DNA of 64,000 bases from Hyphomicrobiaceae bacterium (GTDB taxonomy: Bacteria > Pseudomonadota > Alphaproteobacteria > Rhizobiales > Devosiaceae), in the NCBI GenBank assembly GCA_020638065.1, contig JACKJG010000011.1, forward strand, positions 81,829-145,828. Direction: 5' to 3'. Positions 58,780-64,000 of this stretch are shown piece by piece (position 1 is the stretch's first letter; every line of letters begins with the position of its first letter). The notes under the pieces were generated by a model. The model saw nothing but the letters and a program-made list of their open reading frames with translations. It was not told where the DNA came from and made no database searches. The position numbers were made by a program, and so were the translations under genes.

Positions 58780-61239
58780 TCAGGCGGTCTCCTGGTAGAG
58801 CGCGTCCTGCAACTCGTGGACGGCCTTCTCGAAGCCCGCCTTGCCGCCGAACGCGTTGATGAGTTGAACGACGCTGCCCATGTCGGTGAAGGGGGTCACC
58901 TTCAGCACATTAGCGTCGTCGAGATTAAGCACGCCCTCGTCGCGGTACTTCTCCAGCAGGGCATCGAGGACGGCGCGAGCTTGCGGCCCGTACTTGGTGA
59001 ACACGTCACGCTTCTTCACGTTCTCGGCCCGTTCGCGGCGCGTGAGGGGCTTGGCGTCGAAGGCGACATGGCAGATCAGGTCGAACGGATCGAGATTCTT
59101 GCCAAGCTCGTCAGCGATGGCATCGAGGGCTAAACCTTCGGCCTCCAGTTCCTCGACGATGGCCTGCTTGCGCTCGGCGGCGTTCCAGCGTTTCAGAAAC
59201 TCGTCGAGGCTGGCGAAGCGTTTCCTCAGGGCGTTCTTGGTGAAATCGCGCAGGGATTCGGTGACAAGCTTGCCGTTCTCGTCGAGGTATTCCACCCGCT
59301 CGGCGATGATGCGGGCGCCGACGCCATCGACGTAGATCTTGCGCACGGGATCGCCCGTCGGCAGCGGCAGGCCGGGCTGATCGACGATGGTCTCGTCCTC
59401 ACCCGGCGTCGGCAGGATCGCGTCCTCGCCCTCGGGCCTTGCTGGTTCCTCGTCGGGCGGCGTCATCGGGTCATCCGCGCCTGGCGAGTAGATCTGCACG
59501 GGATCGCCGTCGAAGTCCGGGTCAGCGAAATGCGCTGTCGCGCCACGGAAATCGATCAGCGTGAAATAGAACTTCCTGGTGTCCTCGTGCACGCGGGTGC
59601 CGCGCCCGACGATCTGCTTGAACTCGGTCATCGAGCCGATTTCACGGTCGAGCACGATCAGGCGGCAGGTCTGCGCATCAACGCCGGTGGACAGCAGGCG
59701 TGAGGTCGTGACCAAGACGGGCCACTTCGATTCCGGGTCGATGAAGTTGCCAAGCTGGTCCTGGCCCTCCTTGTCGCTGCCGGTGATGCGCATGACGTAG
59801 CGCGCGTTCTCGGTCACCAGATCGGAGTTCTCGTTGATCAGCGCCTGACGCATGCGGGCTGCGTGTTCCTGATCGACGCAGAACACGATGGTCTTCTGGT
59901 AGCGGTCGCCGCTTTCCTTGAGGAAGGCCGTGATCTTCTTCGCCGTCAGAAGGGTGCGGTCGTCCAGAACCAGCGTGCGGTCGAAATCCTTGGCGTTGTA
60001 GATGCGGTCCTCGACCTCGTTGCCGTCTCGGTCCAGCTGGCCTTTCTCGGGCCGGTAGCCTTCTACGTCACGGTCGATGTGAACTTTAATGACCTTGTAG
60101 GGAGCCAGAAATCCGTCGCTAATCCCCTGCTTCAGCGAATAGGTGAATACAGGCTCGCCGAAATACTCCGTATTGGAGACGTATTCCGTCTCCTTCGGCG
60201 TGGCGGTCAGGCCGATCTGCGTCGCACCGGAAAAATGGGTCAGGATTTCACGCCAGGCGGAATCCTCGGCGGCGCTGCCGCGATGGCATTCGTCGATCAC
60301 GATCAGGTCGAAGAAGTCCTTCGAGAACTCCTTGAACAGCTTCTGCCGCTCTTCCGGTCCGGTGATCGCCTGATAGAGGCCGAGATAGACCTCGAACGCG
60401 GTGTCGATGCGGCGTTTCCTGTCGAGCGCCAGCGTCAGATCGACAGAGGTGCCGTCCTGCCGTTCGATGGTCTTGGCGTTGGTCGAAAGCTTCGCCATTG
60501 CCGCGCCAAAGGGGCGGAAATCGTTCACCATGGTCTGGTCGATCAGCACATTGCGGTCGGCGAGGAACAGGACGCGCTTGTTGCCTTCGGGGTTCCAGCG
60601 CCGCGATTTCCACAGCCGCCAGATGATCTGGAACGCGGTGTAGGTCTTGCCCGTGCCGGTCGCCATGACCAGCAGCACCCGGTCCTGGCCCTTGGCGATG
60701 GCCTCGATCGCCGCGTTGACCGCGTTGACCTGGTAGTAACGCGGCTCCTTGCCGCTGCCGTCGTCGTGGTAGTCCTGAAGAACAATCTCCTCAGATTCGC
60801 CATCGAGTCCTTTCCAGGCGCGATAGCGCGCCCACAGGTCAGCTGGCGACGGGAAGGCATCGAGACCAAGGTTCAGCTCGCGCGGCGAACTGGCGCCGGT
60901 GCGGTCATGGAATACGAAGCCGTCGCCGTTCGAACTGAAGACGAAGGGGATCTTCAGCGTTTCGGCATAGTCGAGCGCCTGCTGCATGCCGTCGCCGACG
61001 CTGTGGGAGTTGTCCTTCGCCTCGATCAGGGCGATCGGAATGTTCGGCTTGTAGTAGAGAACAAAGTCGGCCTTCTTCGCCTTGCCGCGCGTCACCAGCT
61101 TGCCGCGCACGATGATGCGGCCCTTGGTGAAATAGACCTCCTCCCGAACCTGCACCATCTCGTCCCAGCCTGCGCGCTTGACGGCAGGCAGGATGAACTT
61201 GGTGCAGATATCGCGCTCGGTGAGGCTTCGCTTGTCCAT
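58780..61239 (-). CDS. hsdR: Type I restriction enzyme, endonuclease/translocase subunit
   Basis: 819 residues, EcoEI-type length. N-terminal PD-(D/E)xK nuclease with Asp58 (KADFVLYY) and Glu73-x-Lys75 (ALIEAK); SF2 helicase/translocase with VMATGTGKTYTAF (Walker A, about residue 193), VIDECHRG (DECH box), LTATPKE and VGRGTRVHEDT (motif VI), and a C-terminal helical domain binding the methylase. Cuts unmethylated DNA after ATP-driven translocation. All motifs intact, so restriction is probably active. Begins 5 nt after the Phd-like gene. Confidence 0.96.
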   Translation of the reverse strand: MDKRSLTERDICTKFILPAVKRAGWDEMVQVREEVYFTKGRIIVRGKLVTRGKAKKADFVLYYKPNIPIALIEAKDNSHSVGDGMQQALDYAETLKIPFVFSSNGDGFVFHDRTGASSPRELNLGLDAFPSPADLWARYRAWKGLDGESEEIVLQDYHDDGSGKEPRYYQVNAVNAAIEAIAKGQDRVLLVMATGTGKTYTAFQIIWRLWKSRRWNPEGNKRVLFLADRNVLIDQTMVNDFRPFGAAMAKLSTNAKTIERQDGTSVDLTLALDRKRRIDTAFEVYLGLYQAITGPEERQKLFKEFSKDFFDLIVIDECHRGSAAEDSAWREILTHFSGATQIGLTATPKETEYVSNTEYFGEPVFTYSLKQGISDGFLAPYKVIKVHIDRDVEGYRPEKGQLDRDGNEVEDRIYNAKDFDRTLVLDDRTLLTAKKITAFLKESGDRYQKTIVFCVDQEHAARMRQALINENSDLVTENARYVMRITGSDKEGQDQLGNFIDPESKWPVLVTTSRLLSTGVDAQTCRLIVLDREIGSMTEFKQIVGRGTRVHEDTRKFYFTLIDFRGATAHFADPDFDGDPVQIYSPGADDPMTPPDEEPARPEGEDAILPTPGEDETIVDQPGLPLPTGDPVRKIYVDGVGARIIAERVEYLDENGKLVTESLRDFTKNALRKRFASLDEFLKRWNAAERKQAIVEELEAEGLALDAIADELGKNLDPFDLICHVAFDAKPLTRRERAENVKKRDVFTKYGPQARAVLDALLEKYRDEGVLNLDDANVLKVTPFTDMGSVVQLINAFGGKAGFEKAVHELQDALYQETA

Positions 61240-61244
61240 ACCGG

Positions 61245-61457
61245 TCAGCCGCCCCCTTGTTCTTCGTTATTTGAAGCTGCTTCGCCGGCGAGATTTTTTT
61301 CCTGCACGTCCAACCTCTTCAGACGCTCATACTCTTCGATTGCAAGTACGACGACGACGGGCCGGCCGTGCTTCGCCACCGCAACCGGCTCGGCTCGAGC
61401 GAGATCGATCAGTCGTCCGAATCCGTACTTCGCGTCTTTCGCGCTCAAGGTCTGCAT
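61245..61457 (-). CDS. Phd/YefM family antitoxin-like protein, lone
   Basis: 70 residues. MQTLSAKDAKYGFGRLIDLARAEPVAVAKHGRPVVVVLAIEEYERLKRL matches Phd/YefM: DNA-binding N-domain that dimerises (KYGFGRLID, VAVAKHGRPVVVVLA), then a flexible acidic tail (EKNLAGEAASNNEEQGGG), where such antitoxins hold their toxin. No Doc, RelE or YoeB gene follows; hsdR starts 5 nt downstream. It may repress the hsd operon in the manner of a control protein. An imperfect palindrome lies upstream. Start at 61457 with GGGGAG 4 nt upstream. Confidence 0.85.
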   Translation of the reverse strand: MQTLSAKDAKYGFGRLIDLARAEPVAVAKHGRPVVVVLAIEEYERLKRLDVQEKNLAGEAASNNEEQGGG

Positions 61458-61486
61458 GCGACTCCCCGCCTATGCCTGCATCACTT

Positions 61487-61504
61487 TTGGCCAATTTGGC
61501 CCAA
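61487..61504. promoter_or_regulatory. Imperfect palindrome upstream of the Phd-hsd operon
   Basis: TTGGCCAATTTGGCCCAA at 61487-61504 is nearly self-complementary (12 of 18 positions pair) and lies 30 nt before the Phd-like start codon, inside the 69-nt gap that must hold the operon promoter. This is where a Phd-type autorepressor would be expected to bind. Confidence 0.45.
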
Positions 61505-61526
61505 TGAAGCAATAGCAGCAGTGGCG

Positions 61527-61937
61527 TCAGATGTATGGAGTAGGTGAACAGGTACCGAGGAAAGTGTTCTTCTGCTCGATCCAGCTGATCGGGAACGGGT
61601 CCATAAGTCGCGCGAGCGTAACGGCATGGCCCTGACGTCCGTCGAGAACCGCCTCAATGATGCCAGGCTCAAGCTGCGTCAGGCGCAGGAGGCGCGTCAT
61701 ATAGGACGTCGCGATCCCCTCCCGCTCGGCCAGTTCGGAAATGGTAGCGAACTCACCCGACTCGAGCATCCGCTTCCAGCGGAAGGCGCGGGCCAGCGCC
61801 TTGACCAGCGTGTTGTCCGCCTTGCGGTCTGGCCGGACGCGGTCGGGCAGGTGCATTTCCTTCCGCCCGCCGCGCTTCACGATGTGAAATGGGACATGGA
61901 GCGTCACCGTTTCGGGGATCAGAGTGCCGCGCGTCAT
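61527..61937 (-). CDS. Helix-turn-helix protein of the recombinase cassette
   Basis: 136 residues from the ATG at 61937, overlapping the recombinase stop by 4 nt. Sequence TLIPETVTLHVPFHIVKRGGRKEMHLP, then DNTLVKALARAFRWKRMLESGEFATISELAEREGIATSYMTRLLRLTQLEPGIIEAVLDGRQ: the second half is a ParB/KorB-like HTH (ATISELAEREGIATSYMTRLL). This protein follows alphaproteobacterial serine recombinases of this type and probably controls or assists recombination. The last about 20 residues (EQKNTFLGTCSPTPYI) look atypical, possibly where other DNA joined. Confidence 0.78.
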   Translation of the reverse strand: MTRGTLIPETVTLHVPFHIVKRGGRKEMHLPDRVRPDRKADNTLVKALARAFRWKRMLESGEFATISELAEREGIATSYMTRLLRLTQLEPGIIEAVLDGRQGHAVTLARLMDPFPISWIEQKNTFLGTCSPTPYI

Positions 61938-63259
61938 GCGGCCGCTCCCATGTCTCCGGCCAGCATCTCGCGTGCGAGGCCGCCGAGCCCATCCACACGG
62001 AGCCGGACGTTCAACCCGTCCGTCCCGATCTCCACGCGCTCGACCAGCAACTCCACGATGCGCGCCTGCTCGGCGGGGAAAAGCTCGTCCCAAAGCGGAT
62101 CGAGCTGCTGCAGAGCCGCACGCGCGTCGGCCTCGGTGATGTCGTCAGCATGGACGCGCGCCGCCTTCCACGTCCCCGCGACGATCTCCGGCTGGCGGAA
62201 CACGGCGCGGAGCTGGTCAATGACGGCGGCCTCGATCTCGCCTGCGGGGACACGACCCACCGGGCACGACCCGGCACCGTGCTTCAGCACGGTCTGGCTC
62301 ACATAGTAGCGGTAGAGCCTGTCGCCCTTGCGGGTATGCGTCGGTGAGAAAGCGGCGCCATCGGGACCGAACAGCAGCCCCTTCAGCAGCGCGGGCGTGT
62401 CGGCGCGCGTGCGCGCGGCGCGCTTGCGCGGGCTCTCCTGGAGGATGGCGTGAACCTTGTCCCAAGTCTCGCGGTCGATGATCGCGTCGTGCTCGCCGGG
62501 GTAGCTATCGCCCTTGTGGACCGCCTCGCCAATGTAGGCGCGGTTGCTGAGAATCCGGTAGATGTATTTCTTGTCGATCCGGTTGCCGCGCGGTGTCCGG
62601 ATGCCACGTGCGCCGACTTCTCGCGCCAGTTCCGTGCAGGACCCGATCTCGAGGAAGCGGGCGAAGATCCAGCGCACATGCGTGGCGCTGTCCTCGTCGA
62701 CGAGCAGCTTCCGGTTCTCGACGCGGTAACCGTAGGGCGGGACCCCTCCCATCCACATGCCCTTGCGCCGAGAGGCGGCGACTTTGTCGCGGATGCGCTC
62801 GGCGGTCACTTCGCGCTCGAACTGGGCGAAGCTGAGCAGGATGTTCAGCGTCAGCCGTCCCATGGAGGTCGTCGTGTTGAACGACTGCGTGACCGAGACG
62901 AAGGTCACCCCGTTCCGGTCGAACACCTCGACCAGCTTGGCGAAGTCGGCCAGCGACCGCGACAGTCGGTCGATCTTGTAGACCACCACCACGTCGACCA
63001 AACCGTCCTCGATGTCCTCCAGCAGCTGCTTCAATCCGGGACGTTCCAGCGTGCCGCCCGAAATGCCGCCGTCGTCATACTGATCGCGGACCAGCACCCA
63101 GCCCTCGGACCGCTGGCTGGCGATGAAGGCCTCGCAGGCCTCCCGCTGTGCGTGCAGGCTGTTGAACTCCTGTTCCAGCCCTTCCTCGGAGGATTTCCGG
63201 GTATAGACGGTGCACCGCAGCTTGCGGAGGACCTTCGATTTTTCGGGCGGCTTCGTCAT
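61934..63259 (-). CDS. Large serine recombinase
   Basis: 441 residues from the ATG at 63259, overlapping the DUF2924 stop by 4 nt; the open frame extends to 63859 but over neighbouring genes. N-terminal resolvase domain: CTVYTRKSSEEGLEQEFNSLHAQREACE with catalytic Ser23, YDDGGISGGTLERPGL, VVVYKIDRLSRSLADF and FAQFEREVTAERIRDK. A recombinase domain (about 165-260, GGVPPYGYRVENRKL, RIDKKYIYRILSNRAYIGEAVHKG) follows, then a C-terminal region where the usual zinc-ribbon cysteines are missing. Likely integrase/excisionase of the element carrying the RM operon. Confidence 0.93.
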   Translation of the reverse strand: MTKPPEKSKVLRKLRCTVYTRKSSEEGLEQEFNSLHAQREACEAFIASQRSEGWVLVRDQYDDGGISGGTLERPGLKQLLEDIEDGLVDVVVVYKIDRLSRSLADFAKLVEVFDRNGVTFVSVTQSFNTTTSMGRLTLNILLSFAQFEREVTAERIRDKVAASRRKGMWMGGVPPYGYRVENRKLLVDEDSATHVRWIFARFLEIGSCTELAREVGARGIRTPRGNRIDKKYIYRILSNRAYIGEAVHKGDSYPGEHDAIIDRETWDKVHAILQESPRKRAARTRADTPALLKGLLFGPDGAAFSPTHTRKGDRLYRYYVSQTVLKHGAGSCPVGRVPAGEIEAAVIDQLRAVFRQPEIVAGTWKAARVHADDITEADARAALQQLDPLWDELFPAEQARIVELLVERVEIGTDGLNVRLRVDGLGGLAREMLAGDMGAAA

Positions 63260-63711
63260 GTCCGCCCCCTGTGGTTCTTGAGCCCGAAGAAGGTCCATCC
63301 GTTCCAGCGCGTGCCGGTGATCGCGCGCGCGATGGCGGACAGCGATTTGTAGGGCCGCCCCTGCCATTCGAAGCCGTCGGCGGTGACGGTGACGATTTGC
63401 TCGACACCCTGCCACTCGCGCAGCAACCGCGTGCCGGTGATCGGGCGCTCGCGATCGGCGCGCATGCTGCGCTTCCTCTTGTCCCCGCCGTCTAGTTCCT
63501 CGCCAAGCCGTTCCAGCCGTCGGACCGTTTCGGGCTTCAGCCCGCCATAGGCCAGTTCCTGGATGCGGTAGGCCAGGCGGGACTCGAGGTAGCGCCGGTT
63601 GAACGGCGGCGGCTCGCTGTCGAACAGGTCGCGCCACTGTCGCTTCAGGTCGGGCGTCGGCGTGGTCTTGAGCGCGGCCAGGCGTGCGGGGATGGGATCG
63701 GGCTTGTTCAT
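63256..63711 (-). CDS. DUF2924 domain protein
   Basis: 151 residues from the ATG at 63711 (GGAG six nt upstream). DUF2924 pattern: DPIPARLAALKTTPTPDLKRQWRDLFDSEPPPFNRRYLESRLAYRIQELAYGGL, then ITGTRLLREWQGVEQIVTVTADGFEWQGRPYKSLSAIARAITGTRWNGWTFFGL. The family is found almost only beside serine recombinases in alphaproteobacterial phages and islands; the C-half resembles a DNA-binding or RAMA-like fold (VTADGFEWQGRPYKSLSAIARAITG). Function unknown, probably a recombination accessory factor. Confidence 0.87.
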   Translation of the reverse strand: MNKPDPIPARLAALKTTPTPDLKRQWRDLFDSEPPPFNRRYLESRLAYRIQELAYGGLKPETVRRLERLGEELDGGDKRKRSMRADRERPITGTRLLREWQGVEQIVTVTADGFEWQGRPYKSLSAIARAITGTRWNGWTFFGLKNHRGRT

Positions 63712-63911
63712 GCATTTCTCCGTTGAGTTGGAGTTGCATGACGGCATTGGTCGGGCGGATAGTGTAGGCAACTTTCTCCAGTATTGTCAGATACTTCTCC
63801 CGTCTCCCGCAACCGCAACCGAACCAGCCCGTGGGCCAGCAGGCCGCACAGCTCAGCACGTCGCTCTGCTGGCGTCATCTGGTCGGGCGGCAGCGGATTG
63901 GGGCGTTTCAT
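63708..63911 (-). CDS. Small protein heading the recombinase cassette
   Basis: 67 residues, ATG at 63911. KRPNPLPPDQMTPAERRAELCGLLAHGLVRLRLR, then a short low-complexity end. A small protein with the MTPAERRAELCxLLAxGLxRLR pattern regularly precedes DUF2924 genes in alphaproteobacteria, which supports the call. Overlaps DUF2924 by 4 nt (ATGA), so all four cassette genes are coupled. No function known. Confidence 0.72.
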   Translation of the reverse strand: MKRPNPLPPDQMTPAERRAELCGLLAHGLVRLRLRETGEVSDNTGESCLHYPPDQCRHATPTQRRNA

Positions 63912-64000
63912 GTGGTGCGAGTCCGGTCAGCAGTGGCTTCATTGTTGAAAAGCCATCTGGGCTCGGCGACTGGGACACGCTGTAGCAAAACTTGCGAGCC
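63912..64000 (-). other. Window edge upstream of the recombinase cassette
   Basis: 89 nt that should contain the cassette promoter and perhaps the attachment site. No promoter elements stand out, and the sequence is cut by the window edge. Confidence 0.3.

Noticed and set aside
57424..59133. Long plus-strand open frame of 569 codons opposite hsdM and hsdR
   Set aside because: It runs antisense to two genes with intact motifs, has no family features and a composition typical of the mirror frame of GC-rich genes.
59863..61515. Plus-strand open frame of 550 codons opposite hsdR
   Set aside because: Antisense shadow of hsdR; no recognisable domain and no ribosome site.
63260..63859. Upstream extension of the recombinase frame
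   Set aside because: It overlaps DUF2924 and the small protein, is Arg/Ala/His-rich nonsense, and the ATG at 63259 starts the true resolvase domain in an ATGA overlap.
52865..64000. CRISPR array, retron or CBASS-type genes in the accessory region
   Set aside because: No regularly spaced repeats, reverse transcriptase or cyclase motifs were found in any frame.

Overview
The window reads as a stretch of alphaproteobacterial chromosome, most probably order Hyphomicrobiales. A Devosia/Pelagibacterium-type member would fit, but the genus is a guess from gene order and protein style only. It has dense operons with ATGA overlaps, GC-rich codon use, the blocks fabD-fabG-acpP-fabF-mltG, lptF-lptG-lptD-surA-pdxA-rsmA and rpsF-rpsR-rplI, and an ETF/ETF-QO cluster.

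Bases 1-10,300: the 3' end of guaA, a Tat-type polysaccharide deacetylase, etfBA plus ETF-ubiquinone oxidoreductase (electrons from acyl-CoA dehydrogenases to quinone), an NnrU-type membrane protein, argJ, a YfgM-like TPR protein with the ribosome GTPase Der, and an SDR enzyme. Bases 10,278-19,700: purF-cvpA, radA, alr-dnaB, a cupin, the rpsF-rpsR-rplI ribosomal operon with a structured leader, and a small DUF2147 protein. Bases 19,879-26,163: type II fatty-acid synthesis, mltG, a YicC RNase and gmk. Bases 26,155-33,618: a reverse-strand envelope and cofactor operon (lptF, lptG, lptD, SurA-like chaperone, pdxA, rsmA).

Bases 33,700-52,600 hold more individual genes: holC, a DUF4344 metallopeptidase, a LysR regulator facing a tiny ORF, a DUF985 cupin with an ABC-F ATPase, ndk, an Hsp20 gene whose Shine-Dalgarno lies in a hairpin, a two-gene PAS plus soluble chemoreceptor unit, a serralysin and a second RTX protein sharing a C-terminal domain, a molybdopterin oxidoreductase, TauE/SafE, a YfcG-type GST, a second DUF2147 protein, a CBS protein, UDP-glucose dehydrogenase, and a glycosyltransferase/metallophosphoesterase pair that resembles the Agt/PlcP phosphate-starvation lipid-remodelling pair.

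At 52,865 a tRNA-Ser(GCU) marks the edge of an accessory region that runs to the end of the window. All its genes are on the minus strand: (i) an HNH endonuclease with a possible PUA/EVE-like N-terminus; (ii) a compact type I restriction-modification operon, led by a lone Phd/YefM-type protein and ending with a DUF3800 protein and a small protein that looks like a BECR (RelE/barnase-like) RNase; (iii) a four-gene large serine recombinase cassette in which every junction is an ATGA overlap. The type I RM operon, with an antitoxin-like gene at its head and a toxin-fold candidate at its tail, is the best candidate here for an undescribed system.
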